Positions 1 through 10,039 of a stretch of DNA of 64,000 nucleotides are shown piece after piece. Source of the stretch: PSRJ01 sp963825305 (GTDB taxonomy: Bacteria; Acidobacteriota; Terriglobia; Bryobacterales; Bryobacteraceae); the NCBI GenBank assembly GCA_963825305.1, contig CAWGTA010000003.1:310001-374000 (forward strand), read 5' to 3'. The notes under the pieces are model-generated. The model ran no database searches and was not told the DNA's origin. It saw only the letters and a list, made by a program, of their open reading frames with translations. The position numbers and the translations under genes were made by a program. Within the stretch, counting starts at the first letter, position 1. The number at the start of each line of letters is the position of its first letter.

Positions 1-17
1 GAGGCCTGTGCTACCAT

Positions 18-32
18 ACCGCTCCGAGCGGT
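18..32. terminator. Short perfect inverted repeat after the permease gene
   Basis: A 7-bp perfect inverted repeat (ACCGCTC, one-base spacer, GAGCGGT) lies just past the stop codon of the minus-strand permease gene. It has no clear T-tract on the minus strand, so it may be a weak terminator or an unrelated palindrome. Confidence 0.3.
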
Positions 33-37
33 GTATT

Positions 38-1762
38 TCAGGCTTCCAGACGAAAACGTGTTTCTGCCAGGCGGTACAGTGGGCGCCATAACAGCCTGTT
101 TATACAAACGACCAGAAGCGCCATCACCATCGTCGAGACCAGCAGCAAATGGAAATTTCCTGAGTCAGTGGCGGAACTGATCTGGGCGCCAAGCCCCAAG
201 GTCGTGAGAGTCTGTCCTCGAAAGTGGAAATATTCGGAGACGATGCTGGCGTTCCACGCGCCGCCGGACGCGGTGATCAGACCAGTCACCAGGTAAGGGA
301 AGATTCCGGGCAGGATGAGCGTTCGCCACTGCTGTACATCGCGGAAGCGAAAGACGGCGGCCGCTTCGCGTAATTCGGTGGGAATGGCAATGGCGCCGGC
401 AATGACGTTGAAAAGGATGTACCACATGGTGCCCAGGAGCATTAGCGCCACGGCCGCAACGCTTAGACTCCCTCCAAGCCGCACCAGCCCTAGCAGCACA
501 ATCGGAAACAACGCCGTCGCAGGAATGGATGCCACTACTTGCGCCACCGGCTGCGCGATACGAGCCAGCTTGGGATGGAAGCCGATGGCCACTCCGGCGG
601 GAATGGTCCAGAGCGAAGCAATCACCAGAGCGAACATCACGCGCACGAAAGTGGCTCCCGCGGCTTTGCAGGTGCCGGTCAGTTCCGCGGCCGTGATCCC
701 GCTTAGCACCTTGGCCGCTTCGAAGAGGGCGTAGAATGCAAGCAAAATCGCCACCGCAGCAGCCCCCCGCGCGATCCATGGAGTCATACGCGATGATGTC
801 CGAGGTGCGGCCGGCTTTGCGGCGGCCAGACTCGAACTTAGCCGTTCCCATGTGGGAGTGAACGCGCGTACGCGTAGCCAGCGAAATGCGCTCGAGTGGC
901 GAAACAAGTGAAGAATGGGGGAGTAAGGCGTGCTGGAGCGCTCCACCTGCTCAAACTTGAATCGGTCGGACCACGCGATGGCAGGACGCCACAGCAGCTG
1001 GTCTAGCAGTACGATTACCGCGATCATCGTCCCGAGGCCCCAAAGAATGGACGCTGTGTCGCCAGCACTTGCAGCCGTTTGCAGATAGGAGCCGAGGCCG
1101 GGCAGGCGGAAGTCGTGCTTGCCCAAAACAAACATCTCGCACGCCATCAGGAAAAACCATCCGCTCGCCACGGAAACGATCGAGTTCCAAATCAGTCCGA
1201 TCACGCCAAACGGAAGTTCGAGCTCGATAAACCTCTGCCAGCTGCTGAAACCGTAGATGGCCGCCGCCTCGTGCAGCTCGCGGGGGATGGACCGCAACGA
1301 CGAGTAGAAGCTGAACGCGATGTTCCACACCTGGCCAGTGAAAATCAAAATGATGGAACCAAGTTCCACGCCCAACTGGCGGGAGGGAAACAGGGCCACC
1401 ATCGCCAGCATGACTCCGGGCAGGAAACTCAGCACGGGAATCGATTGCAAAATGTCCAGGGCTGCAATCATCACGCTTTCCAGGCGCGGCTGGTGCGCCG
1501 CGATGTATCCGTAGCCAATCGCGAAGATCAGGCTGAGAACGTAGGCGATCCCCACCCGTACCAGTGAATAGAACGCATACGCCGGCAGCGCGGTGGGCGA
1601 TCTTGAGATCTCTACCGCCTGTGTGGCCGCGCCGAACCAGTAGTGCGCGATGTTGAGGACGCCATAAATGCCCGCGGCCACAATGAGGAAGACCAGACCA
1701 TCCACCAGCCAGGACCAACTCCGCTCACGGATGACCAATCGCGAAAACAGGTTGATAGCCAT
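38..1762 (-). CDS. ABC transporter permease, two fused permease domains (NitT/TauT/SsuC type)
   Basis: Membrane permease of a nitrate/sulfonate/taurine-type importer. The 574-residue protein contains two complete BPD-type permease domains in one chain, each with several hydrophobic helices and its own EAA loop: ELHEAAAIYGF near residue 160 and ELREAAAVFRF near residue 470. Such loops dock on the ATPase. A linker near residues 270-320 joins the halves. The ATG overlaps the stop codon of the upstream ATPase gene by one base (TGATG), so the two are translationally coupled. No substrate-binding protein gene is visible; it may lie beyond the left edge. The substrate cannot be told from sequence. 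Confidence 0.88.
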   Translation of the reverse strand: MAINLFSRLVIRERSWSWLVDGLVFLIVAAGIYGVLNIAHYWFGAATQAVEISRSPTALPAYAFYSLVRVGIAYVLSLIFAIGYGYIAAHQPRLESVMIAALDILQSIPVLSFLPGVMLAMVALFPSRQLGVELGSIILIFTGQVWNIAFSFYSSLRSIPRELHEAAAIYGFSSWQRFIELELPFGVIGLIWNSIVSVASGWFFLMACEMFVLGKHDFRLPGLGSYLQTAASAGDTASILWGLGTMIAVIVLLDQLLWRPAIAWSDRFKFEQVERSSTPYSPILHLFRHSSAFRWLRVRAFTPTWERLSSSLAAAKPAAPRTSSRMTPWIARGAAAVAILLAFYALFEAAKVLSGITAAELTGTCKAAGATFVRVMFALVIASLWTIPAGVAIGFHPKLARIAQPVAQVVASIPATALFPIVLLGLVRLGGSLSVAAVALMLLGTMWYILFNVIAGAIAIPTELREAAAVFRFRDVQQWRTLILPGIFPYLVTGLITASGGAWNASIVSEYFHFRGQTLTTLGLGAQISSATDSGNFHLLLVSTMVMALLVVCINRLLWRPLYRLAETRFRLEA

Positions 1763-3109
1763 CAGCGCGTGGCGACCCCTTCCGGGGACGCGGTGTGCTG
1801 CATATCGCCGGGAATGTAGAAGCGCTCGGTGGCGGAGTCATGGTCGAACAGCTCCGCGTAGCGGCCCCAGTGGATGGCGGTCTCCAACTGGCGTTGCGTT
1901 TCGTCTTCGCTGAAATGCTCTTCCAATGTGTCGCGGAAGAACTCGTCCGGAAGAGAGCGGTTGGTCTTGGCTTCGAGCGCGCGCCTTATCTGCCGGATGA
2001 GCGAGACACGCCGGCTGGCCGCGACTCGAAACAATTCCTTGCGCTGCAGGATGTCGGCTTCGGCGAAGGCACGGCCCTTGGTCGGTCAATTCAGCATAGC
2101 CCTCCTGCACCACGATGAACCCCAGCATCGCGGCGGCTTCCACGATGGGCAGCAGGTCGTCGATTTCGAGGGCGAGATCGTCGGCCAGATGGTGGATCTC
2201 TTCGCGGCCCTCACGATCGAGCAGCAGCTCCACCAGGCCGGCGATGCCCCCCGGACGGGCATGCGGCAGCATCTGGTATTGGTGCTTTTCGGGCGTTCCG
2301 GCAGGCGTCAGTTCCGGATGCGGAACCTGCGGAGCCTGGGGCTGAGTCAAGACGCGATAGATGTAGTCGACGGTACTGTGGAAGTTGAGATCGTCGCGAT
2401 CGCGGGGGCGCGGCATGGAAATGCGGAAGTCCGCGCGAATCCGTCCCGGGTTCTTGCCCAGGACAATCACGCGGTCCGCCAGCGTCACCGCCTCTTCGAT
2501 GTTGTGAGTGACCAGGAACACGGCCCGCGTGGGCATTTTCTTACCGTCCCACAGCTCCAGAAGCTCGCCGCGGAGGTTCTCGGCCGTCAGCACGTCCAAG
2601 GCAGAGAAGGGTTCATCCATGAACAGGACTTCCGGTTCCACCACCAGTGCGCGCGCAAACCCGACGCGCTGTTTCATGCCGCCCGATAATTCTTTCGGGA
2701 ACGCCGCCTCGAAGCCATCCAGGCCCACGGCATCCAGAATGCGCAAGCTACGTTTCATTCGCTCCGTCAAGGGGACGCCCCGCGCCTTGAGTGGGGCCTG
2801 CACATTGTCGAGAACGGTCAACCAGGGAAACAGCGCGAAGCTCTGAAAGACGATGGCGACATCGGCGCACGGGCCATCGATAAGCCGGCCATGGCGGAGA
2901 ACCTGTCCCGACGAAGGCTTCGAAAGCCCTGACAACATGCGCAGCAAGGTAGATTTGCCGGACCCGGACGGACCGAGGAGCGCGAGAATCTCGCCGGGAT
3001 ACACCGCCAGATCGGTGGGCGCCACCACCTGAATGCGGGCCTCACCCGGTTCGCCATAGAACTTTTCCACCTGTTTGGCTTCGATGATCGGATCTTCCAG
3101 TGGTGTCAC
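1762..3109 (-). CDS. ABC transporter ATP-binding protein with AAA-associated C-terminal domain (one frameshift)
   Basis: ATPase partner of the fused permease. Residues 1-260 are a NitT/TauT-type ATPase: Walker A GPSGSGKST, signature LSGGMKQRVGFARAL, Walker B VLFMDEPFSALD, H-loop VTHNIEEA. A C-terminal AAA-associated domain follows, as in nitrate/sulfonate ATPases of this group. Its reading frame breaks at 2075-2077, where CCC on the plus strand should be CC. Removing one base joins YAELTDQG to RAFAEADILQRKELFRVAA and restores an open frame to 1762. The other frame runs on as unrelated arginine-rich sequence to 1838. GTG start at 3109, preceded by AGGA. Either a sequence error or a recent inactivation of the regulatory tail. 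Confidence 0.85.
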
Positions 3110-3256
3110 GTTTTCCTATTCTCTCGCGCGCGCAGCGGAATGCGCCAGTACAGTTTCATTTCAAAATAGCGTTTTCGCATCCGGTTTTGGAGAGAAGTTG
3201 GATCTGGCATTGTGAAGGTGCGATACTGGCACCTTCCCTTCCCCTGCGACGGAGCT

Positions 3257-5431
3257 ATGGCGAAAAAGGAATCACGCAGACCAGTAGCGGTTGTCTCGGA
3301 ATCTGCCGGAGCGGATCTGGGAACGCAGGTCGATTGGAAGGACCCGCAGTTATATCTCAACCGCGAGCTCGGTCTTCTCGCCTTCCAGCGGCGGGTACTC
3401 GAAGAGGCTGAAGACATCAGCAATCCCCTGCTGGAGCGCATTAAGTTTCTCTCTATTCTGGGTTCGAATCTGGATGAGTTCTTCATGGTGCGGGTGGCCG
3501 GGCTGGCCGCTCAATTGGACGCCGGTACGGTTGAGGTCGGCCCGGACGGCATGAGCCCCCGCGCGCAGTTGATCGCGATTCGCCGTGAAGTAAAGAAGCT
3601 GTTTTCCGAAGCCCATAAGTGCCTGGACCAGATCATGGAGGCTCTGGACGATCAGGGGATTCACACCCGCGCCTACTCTGAGTTGAGCGAAAGCCAGCGC
3701 CGCCGCGCAGCCACTTACTTCAGCGAGACTGTCTTTCCCGTCTTGACACCGCTGGCTTTCGATCCGGGGCGGCCGTTCCCGCACATTTCCAATCTCAGCT
3801 TGAACCTGGCCGTACTCATCAAAGACGAGTCGGGACACGAGCGGTTTGCACGCGTGAAGGTGCCGGACTCCTTGCCCCAGTTAATCCCGTTGAGTGGCAC
3901 GGCGCCAACCGCCCGCAAGCGGCCTCGTCCCAAGCGAACGGACCTGGTGTGGCTTGAGGATGTGATCGCGGCGCATCTGGCGGCATTGTTCCCAGGCACG
4001 GAGATCCTGCAAGCGCATCCGTTCCACGTGACGCGCGACGCCGATATCGCGATCAAGGAACTGGAAGCGGAGGACCTGCTCGAGACCATTGAGGAGGGTG
4101 TTCGGCAGCGAAAATTCGGCAGCGTGGTTCGCCTGATTGTGACTGAAGAGATGCCAGCGGCTATCCTGACCATCCTCATGAATAATTTGGAAGTCGGTAC
4201 AAGTGAAGTTTACCGGTCGCGGAGGCCATTGGCCTTGAAGCGGCTTTTCAGCCTGTATCAGCTCGAACGTCCCGAACTGAAGGATGCCCCGTTTGTGCCG
4301 GTGGTTCCCCAAGCGCTGGCGGAGACCAATGAAGACGAGGACATGTTCGCTCTGATCCGCCGAGGCGACATCTTCTTGCATCATCCATTCGATTCGTTCC
4401 AGCCGGTGGTTGAGTTTCTTCGTAAGGCGGCGCGCGATCCGTCCGTTCTTGCCATCAAAATGTGCCTGTATCGCGTGGGGCGGAACTCTCCCATTGTCGA
4501 GGCTCTGCTGGAGGCGGTAGAGGAAGATAAGCAGGTGGCTGTTCTGGTAGAGCTCAAAGCCCGGTTCGACGAAGAGAGCAACATCGAATGGGCGCGGGCG
4601 CTGGAACGAGCCGGGGCGCACGTGGTCTATGGCCTGATCGGGCTGAAGATCCACTGCAAGGTGGCCCTGGTGGTCCGCCGGGAACAGGATCGCATCGCAC
4701 GGTACTTACATCTCTCGACCGGCAATTACAACGCGGTGACTGCGCACCTCTACACGGATATGGGGCTGTTCACGGCCGATTCCGACGTCGCCGATGACGT
4801 TAGCAATCTGTTCAACTACCTGACGGGTTATGCGCAGAAATCCGACTATCGGCGTCTGCTGGTGGCGCCGGTCCACCTTCGGGCACGACTGGACGCATTA
4901 ATTGAACGCGAAGTGAGGCATGGCGCCGCGGGTCACAAAGCCCACATGGTCTTTAAGATGAACGCCCTTGTGGACCACAAGATGATTCGCGCTTTGTACA
5001 AGGCGTCCCGCGCCGGAGTGAAGATTCAGCTATTGGTTAGAGGGATCTGTTGTTTGCGCCCAGGCCTAGCGGGGATTAGCGACAACATCGAGGTCACCAG
5101 CGTAGTAGGAAGATTTCTCGAGCATAGCCGCGTCTACTATTTCCATAACGGCGGTGAAGAAGAAATCTATATCGGAAGCGCCGATTTGATGCCGCGAAAT
5201 ATCGATCATCGCGTGGAGTTGCTGGTGCCCATTCGCGACCGCGATATGATCCGGAGGCTGCGCGATGACCTGCTGGCGCTCTACCTTGCGGACAACGTGA
5301 AAGCGCGGCAGATGCTTCCAAACGGGACGTATGTGAAGAAGAAGATGGGAAATCGCGCGCCCGTCAACGCCCAGGAATTCCTGCTCGAACCCAGGGGTGC
5401 GCCAACTCGCAAACGGAAAACGCGGCGCTAA
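3257..5431 (+). CDS. ppk1: Polyphosphate kinase 1
   Basis: Makes inorganic polyphosphate from ATP reversibly. The family's four domains are complete: the N-terminal domain begins YLNRELGLLAFQRRVLEEA and has LGSNLDEFFMVRVAGL; a head domain follows; the catalytic C1 and C2 domains carry the phosphorylated-histidine motif GLKIHCK (His near residue 466) and MPRNIDHRVELLVPI. About 724 residues from ATG 3257; a GTG at 3212 would add 15 residues. Neither start has an ideal ribosome site (GGAG is only two bases before 3257), so the start is uncertain. It lies directly upstream of the phoR-pst locus, linking phosphate storage with uptake. Confidence 0.95.
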   Translation: MAKKESRRPVAVVSESAGADLGTQVDWKDPQLYLNRELGLLAFQRRVLEEAEDISNPLLERIKFLSILGSNLDEFFMVRVAGLAAQLDAGTVEVGPDGMSPRAQLIAIRREVKKLFSEAHKCLDQIMEALDDQGIHTRAYSELSESQRRRAATYFSETVFPVLTPLAFDPGRPFPHISNLSLNLAVLIKDESGHERFARVKVPDSLPQLIPLSGTAPTARKRPRPKRTDLVWLEDVIAAHLAALFPGTEILQAHPFHVTRDADIAIKELEAEDLLETIEEGVRQRKFGSVVRLIVTEEMPAAILTILMNNLEVGTSEVYRSRRPLALKRLFSLYQLERPELKDAPFVPVVPQALAETNEDEDMFALIRRGDIFLHHPFDSFQPVVEFLRKAARDPSVLAIKMCLYRVGRNSPIVEALLEAVEEDKQVAVLVELKARFDEESNIEWARALERAGAHVVYGLIGLKIHCKVALVVRREQDRIARYLHLSTGNYNAVTAHLYTDMGLFTADSDVADDVSNLFNYLTGYAQKSDYRRLLVAPVHLRARLDALIEREVRHGAAGHKAHMVFKMNALVDHKMIRALYKASRAGVKIQLLVRGICCLRPGLAGISDNIEVTSVVGRFLEHSRVYYFHNGGEEEIYIGSADLMPRNIDHRVELLVPIRDRDMIRRLRDDLLALYLADNVKARQMLPNGTYVKKKMGNRAPVNAQEFLLEPRGAPTRKRKTRR

Positions 5432-5441
5432 GGTTAACGGG

Positions 5442-5505
5442 CCGGCCGGCGGCAAAGACCGCCGGCGTTACGTGGCGCCGGCGATCTTGGTCGCCGGTGT
5501 CGTTC
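5442..5505 (+). repeat. Dispersed intergenic repeat, copy 1
   Basis: This stretch carries a perfect 7-bp hairpin (CCGGCGG, six-base loop CAAAGA, CCGCCGG, 5446-5465) followed by CGTTACGTGGC and a GC-rich tail. The same hairpin and tail recur in the gap at 28866-28920. It follows the ppk1 stop codon and could also end transcription, although no T-tract follows. Confidence 0.7.
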
Positions 5506-5604
5506 GCTCAACGTGAGCCCTGGTGGGAAACTTGTCGCCGGCATTGCACAGGCATTCCTCAGTGGCGGCGGCTTCTTCGTGCTAACATTGGCCCATCTTA
5601 AGCC

Positions 5605-6954
5605 ATGACGTCGATTCCGCGGAAGGCGGTAGCTCTGATGGGGCTCAGCGCCGTACCTTTAGTCGCGGTGGTGGTGCTGTATGGGCCGGGCGGTTATTTC
5701 CGCCTGTTCGCGTTAGCCTGGGGCATCCTGGCGATCTGTGGTACGTGGCTTTTTGGGCGGTCCCTATCGCGGCGCATTCACGACTTGAAAGTTTTCGCCG
5801 ACCGCTTTCCGGAACCCGGTGATACCCCTCTCCGTTTGAATATCGGCGATGACGATTTAGGGGAACTGGAGCGTTCGCTCTCGCGCATGGCGCCGCGGAT
5901 CGAAGAAAGACTCAAGGACCTCGCCGCAGAGCTTGCCCGGCGGGAGACCATTCTGGGCAGCATGACCGAGGCGGTGCTCGCCGTAGATGCGAAGCTTAAC
6001 GTTTCGTTTTGCAATAATTCCTTCATTCGGGCTGCGGGCGATCACGGAATCTCTGAAGGCATTCCGCTGATCAAAGTACTGCGCGATCCGGGCTTACTGC
6101 AACTGCTAAAGAACGTCATTCAGAGCGGGGCGACGGTCCAACAACGCTTGAAACTTTCCTCACAGGATCGCGCATTTGCGGTCTATGCAGCTCCGCTGGA
6201 CGGTAACGCTTCGCGGGGCGCCCTGGCCATTCTCCACGACGTCACTCCGATCGAACGCCTGGAGCGCACCAAGCGCGATTTCGTAGCCAATGTTTCGCAC
6301 GAGTTCCGGACGCCTCTGGCAACCATCGCGGGGTATGCCGAGACCTTGCTGAACGGCGGTTTGGAAGATCAGGAAAATCGCCGGCGGTTCGTCGAGGTCA
6401 TTCAGGCCAACAGCGCCCGGCTGAACAACATCGCCACCGATCTGATTACCTTGTCGGAACTCGAATCCGGGCAACTCCATGCGGAGCCCGCGCCGATTTC
6501 GGTGGCGGACGCCATCCACAGCGCCGTCAGCGCTATCGAGCCAGTCGCCAGGGTGAACCAGGTGCAGATCGAGGCCGAGCCCGATTCTGATCTAGAAGTC
6601 ATGGGCCATCGCATCCGGTTCGAGCAGGCCCTGTTGAACCTGCTGGACAACGCCGTGAAATTCAACAAGCCGGGTGGACGAGTCGACATCAAAACTGCCG
6701 TCTCCTCCAACGATCAGGTCCAAATCCGCATTACCGATACTGGGATGGGCCTGGCGGCCGAGGACTTGTCCAGAATTTTCGAGCGCTTCTATCGCGTGGA
6801 CAAGGCCCGTTCGAGGCAGGTCGGCGGCACGGGTCTGGGACTTTCCATTGTGCGGCACGCCATCGAGCAGATGCAGGGAGCGGTCAAGGTGGAGAGCGAG
6901 TTGGGGAATGGGTCTTGCTTTACAGTTACGCTGCCGCGCTATCACCGGGCGTAA
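5605..6954 (+). CDS. phoR: PhoR-type sensor histidine kinase
   Basis: Phosphate-responsive sensor kinase. Two N-terminal membrane helices (residues 8-55) are followed by a HAMP-like stretch, a PAS domain (about 115-215), and a HisKA domain with phospho-acceptor His232 in FVANVSHEFRTPLATIAGY. The HATPase domain has the N-box LLNLLDNAVKFN, G1 ITDTGMGL, F-box FERFYRVDKAR and G2 GGTGLGLSIV. Its size and architecture match PhoR. The PhoR call rests on these and on its place directly before pstSCAB-phoU. The partner PhoB is not in the window, which is unusual because phoB and phoR are normally adjacent. Confidence 0.85.
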   Translation: MTSIPRKAVALMGLSAVPLVAVVVLYGPGGYFRLFALAWGILAICGTWLFGRSLSRRIHDLKVFADRFPEPGDTPLRLNIGDDDLGELERSLSRMAPRIEERLKDLAAELARRETILGSMTEAVLAVDAKLNVSFCNNSFIRAAGDHGISEGIPLIKVLRDPGLLQLLKNVIQSGATVQQRLKLSSQDRAFAVYAAPLDGNASRGALAILHDVTPIERLERTKRDFVANVSHEFRTPLATIAGYAETLLNGGLEDQENRRRFVEVIQANSARLNNIATDLITLSELESGQLHAEPAPISVADAIHSAVSAIEPVARVNQVQIEAEPDSDLEVMGHRIRFEQALLNLLDNAVKFNKPGGRVDIKTAVSSNDQVQIRITDTGMGLAAEDLSRIFERFYRVDKARSRQVGGTGLGLSIVRHAIEQMQGAVKVESELGNGSCFTVTLPRYHRA

Positions 6955-6971
6955 GTACGTTCTTCACGAGA

Positions 6972-7003
6972 CAGTCATCGTAAAGTAACAAATGTTCATT
7001 ACG
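6972..7003 (+). promoter_or_regulatory. Candidate Pho box upstream of pstS
   Basis: Three imperfect 11-base units run in tandem: CAGTCAT with four bases, AAGTAAC with four bases, GTTCATT with four bases. This resembles the 11-base repeats bound by PhoB (consensus unit CTGTCAT plus four AT-rich bases). A possible -10 (TAAGAT, 7021-7026) follows. The spacing to the -10 is longer than in the classical arrangement, so this is only a candidate. Confidence 0.4.
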
Positions 7004-7183
7004 CTCAAACATTAGCTCTGTAAGATTGCATGTGTTGCGAAGGCTTCGGCCAGAGCTCTGTCGAACGGGCCCGTTCGGGCGGCCACGACTTCGGGTCGAA
7101 CTCAGCCGCCAAAAACACGAGAACTCGGCCGTTCGTAACGGGAATGTAACAAACCAATGACACAATTGAGGAGAATTCTCACC

Positions 7184-8195
7184 ATGAAAAGATTCCCGGT
7201 TGCCCTTGCGGGCTTCCTGGCTGTGAGCGCTTCTGTCGCCACGGCCCAGCAGATTACCGCCGCTGGAGCGACCTTTCCAGCGCCCGTCTATCAGAAGTGG
7301 TTCGGCGATTACCACAATGCTCATCCGGATGTGCAAGTCAATTATCAATCGATTGGCTCTGGTGCAGGTATCCAGCAGCTTACGGCTGGAACCGTCGATT
7401 TCGGCGCGTCCGACATGCCGATGACCGACGAGCAGATCTCCAAGCTAAAAGTGCATCCGCTGCATTTTCCAACTGTGATGGGCGCAGTGGTACCGACCTA
7501 CAATGTTCCCGGCGTTCGCGAGGACCTGAAATTCAGCGGTGAAACGCTGGCCGGCATCTTCCTGGGGACGATTAAGAAATGGAACGACCCGGCTTTGGCC
7601 AAGGACAATCCCGGCGTGAAACTGCCCAACGATGACATCGTGGTCGTCCACCGGTCCGACGGCAGTGGCACGACTTTTGTCTGGATGGATTATCTTTCGA
7701 AGGTGAGTCCCGAGTGGAAGAGCAAGGTGGGCGCCAACACCTCGGTGAGTTGGCCGGTGGGTTTGGGCGGAAAAGGCAATGAAGGCGTTTCAGGCACGGT
7801 GAAGCAGACTCCGGGTTCGATTGGCTATGTGGAGTTGATCTATGCGGTCCAGAACAAGATGGCTTACGGTCCGGTGAAGAATGCGGCCGGCGAATTCGTC
7901 AAGGCCGATCTTGAGTCCGTTAGCGAAGCCGCGGCCGGCGCTGCCAAGAATATGCCGCGCCGATTTTCGCGTGTCCATCACCAATGCTCCCGGAAAGAAG
8001 GCGTACCCGATTTCCAGCTTCACCTGGATGTTGATTCCGAGCGCGATCCCGGATGCCAAGAAATCCGCGGCCATCAAAGCCTTCCTCACATGGATGCTGG
8101 CCGACGGGCAGAAGACGGCTCCCATGCTGGACTACGCGCCTCTTCCCAAGCAAGTCGTCGCGCAGGAGACCAAGCAGATCGCGCAGATCAAGTAA
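7184..8195 (+). CDS. pstS: Phosphate ABC transporter substrate-binding protein PstS (one frameshift)
   Basis: Periplasmic phosphate-binding protein. ATG 7184 has GAGGAG ten bases upstream and starts a good signal peptide (MKRFPVALAGFLAVSASVATA). An ATG at 7157 is in frame but poorly placed. Family motifs are ITAAGATFPAPVYQKWF, YQSIGSGAGIQQ, DFGASDMPM and VVHRSDGSGTTFVW, which forms the phosphate site. The frame breaks at about 7953-7961 after KNMP; one extra base there moves the conserved tail ADFRVSITNAPGKKAYPISS (ending 8195) into the next frame. Without that fix the protein would end in nonsense sequence at 8200. First gene of pstSCAB-phoU. Confidence 0.9.
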
Positions 8196-8224
8196 GTTGA
8201 CGATGGCACGGATCGAGTAACCAC

Positions 8225-9181
8225 ATGGCGACCGCCGTTGTAGAGCAGCGCGCAGCAAGAATGTCAAGCAAGACGGGCGATACGATCGCCCGCGTGGTCA
8301 CCCTCGTGTTCGCTGCGACGGTCTTGCTCATTTCCGTGCTGCTGGTTTACGAACTCTGGGTTGGCTCAGCTCCGTCCCGGCACTCGCTGGGATGGAGCTT
8401 TATTTTTTCCAGTGAGTGGAATCCAGTTTCGGAAAAGTTCGGCGCATTGCCGTTCATCTACGGTACCGTCGTCACCTCGTTCATCGCCCTGCTCATCTCG
8501 GTGCCCCTGGGGGTCGGAGCGGCGATCTTTCTTTCGGAAATGGCGCCGGCCGGGGTTTCCAACGGGCTCACTTTTCTGGTAGAGTTGCTGGCTGCCATCC
8601 CGAGCGTGATCTACGGACTCCTGGCGATTTTCACACTGGTTCCTCTGATGCGCTCTTACGGCGAACCCTTTTTGAAAGCAACCCTCGGATTCCTACCGTT
8701 CTTCCAAGGCCCCGCTTTCGGCGTAGGCTTCCTCACGGCGGGAATGATTCTCGCGGTAATGACGTTTCCGTTTATCATTTCGGTCTCGCGCGAATCTCTG
8801 CTGGCCGTCCCACGAGATCAGAGGGAAGCAGCACTGGCTTTGGGAGCCACCAAATGGGAGACCACCTGGCAAGTGGTAGTACCCTACGCCAAGCTCGGCA
8901 TCGTCGGTTCCATCTTCCTCGGATTGGCGCGTGCACTGGGCGAAACCATGGCGGTTACAATGGTCATTGGCAATGATCCCAGCATACATGCATCGCTGTT
9001 AGCTCCGGGGTATTCGATCGCGGCGGTGATTGCGAATGAGTTTACCGAAGCGACCGGCAGTGTCTATCCGTCGGCGCTCGTGGAATTGGGCCTGGTACTT
9101 TTCTGCCTCACCATTGTGATTAATGGGCTGGCGCGGCTCATGATTATCGCCACGACGCGAAAGGGTTCGAAGAGGCCGTAA
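8225..9181 (+). CDS. pstC: Phosphate ABC transporter permease PstC
   Basis: Inner-membrane channel subunit of the high-affinity phosphate importer. The protein has 318 residues, six predicted membrane segments, a periplasmic loop after the first helix (WSFIFSSEWNPVSEKFGALPFIYG, typical of PstC), and the cytoplasmic EAA loop QREAALALGATKWETTWQVV for docking PstB. It begins 29 bases after pstS and ends two bases before pstA. No ribosome site is obvious before 8225; an in-frame ATG at 8261 (MSSKTG) is an alternative start. Confidence 0.94.
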   Translation: MATAVVEQRAARMSSKTGDTIARVVTLVFAATVLLISVLLVYELWVGSAPSRHSLGWSFIFSSEWNPVSEKFGALPFIYGTVVTSFIALLISVPLGVGAAIFLSEMAPAGVSNGLTFLVELLAAIPSVIYGLLAIFTLVPLMRSYGEPFLKATLGFLPFFQGPAFGVGFLTAGMILAVMTFPFIISVSRESLLAVPRDQREAALALGATKWETTWQVVVPYAKLGIVGSIFLGLARALGETMAVTMVIGNDPSIHASLLAPGYSIAAVIANEFTEATGSVYPSALVELGLVLFCLTIVINGLARLMIIATTRKGSKRP

Positions 9182-9183
9182 CT

Positions 9184-10029
9184 ATGTTTCTAACGTGGCG
9201 AAAGCTGGTCAACAACGTGATGCTTGGGTTGACCGGAGTGTGTACGTTCCTCACCGTTTCCGCTCTCTTCCTGATACTGGGGTATCTGCTCTACTACGGC
9301 GCCAGTTCTCTAGACTGGAACTTTTTCACCAAGCTGCCTTTGCCCTCTGGCGAAGTTGGCGGCGGTATGGCCAACGCGATTGTCGGCAGCCTGCAAATCG
9401 TCGCGGTCGCGGCTTTGATCGGCATTCCCATGGGATTTCTCGCGGGCGTTTATCTCTCCGAGTTTGAAGACAAGGGCTTCGCTCCACTCGTTCGGTATAC
9501 GGCGGACCTGCTGAACGGTGTTCCCTCCATCATCATAGGCATTCTCGCCTGGACGCTGGTGGTGGTCCCCATGAAACGATTTTCCGCATTCGCCGGTTCG
9601 ATTGCCTTAAGTGTTATGCTGATCCCCATTGTGACCAGGCAGACCGAGCAGTTCCTGCGGGAAGTTCCCATGTCGCTGCGCGAAGGAGCCTTGGCGCTGG
9701 GCGCCAGCAAGTGGAAGATGATCGCCACCGTCGTCGTGCCGGCTGGAAGTAAAGGAATTCTGACTGGAATGATTCTCGGGGTGGCGCGCATCGCGGGCGA
9801 AACAGCGCCGCTCCTCTTTACCGCATTGAACAATCAGTTCTGGGGAGGGAGCATGGCGCAACCGACGGCCACACTGCCAGTGATGATCTATCTCCGCGCC
9901 GTCTCACCGTATGACGACTGGCATCGTCAGGCGTGGGCCGCGGGGCTCGTCCTCATAGGCTTGGTTTTGATTGCAAACATTTCGGCCCGCTTTGTTTTGG
10001 CGCGGGGCATCTCCGTTCCGCGCGGATAG
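9184..10029 (+). CDS. pstA: Phosphate ABC transporter permease PstA
   Basis: Second membrane subunit of the phosphate importer. The 281 residues include about six helices and the EAA loop LREGALALGASKWKMIATVV; family-typical stretches are GGGMANAIVGSLQIV and NGVPSIIIGILAW. It follows pstC with two bases between stop and start and precedes pstB by ten bases, so pstSCAB is one transcription unit. Confidence 0.94.
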   Translation: MFLTWRKLVNNVMLGLTGVCTFLTVSALFLILGYLLYYGASSLDWNFFTKLPLPSGEVGGGMANAIVGSLQIVAVAALIGIPMGFLAGVYLSEFEDKGFAPLVRYTADLLNGVPSIIIGILAWTLVVVPMKRFSAFAGSIALSVMLIPIVTRQTEQFLREVPMSLREGALALGASKWKMIATVVVPAGSKGILTGMILGVARIAGETAPLLFTALNNQFWGGSMAQPTATLPVMIYLRAVSPYDDWHRQAWAAGLVLIGLVLIANISARFVLARGISVPRG

Positions 10030-10039
10030 TTGGTAACGT

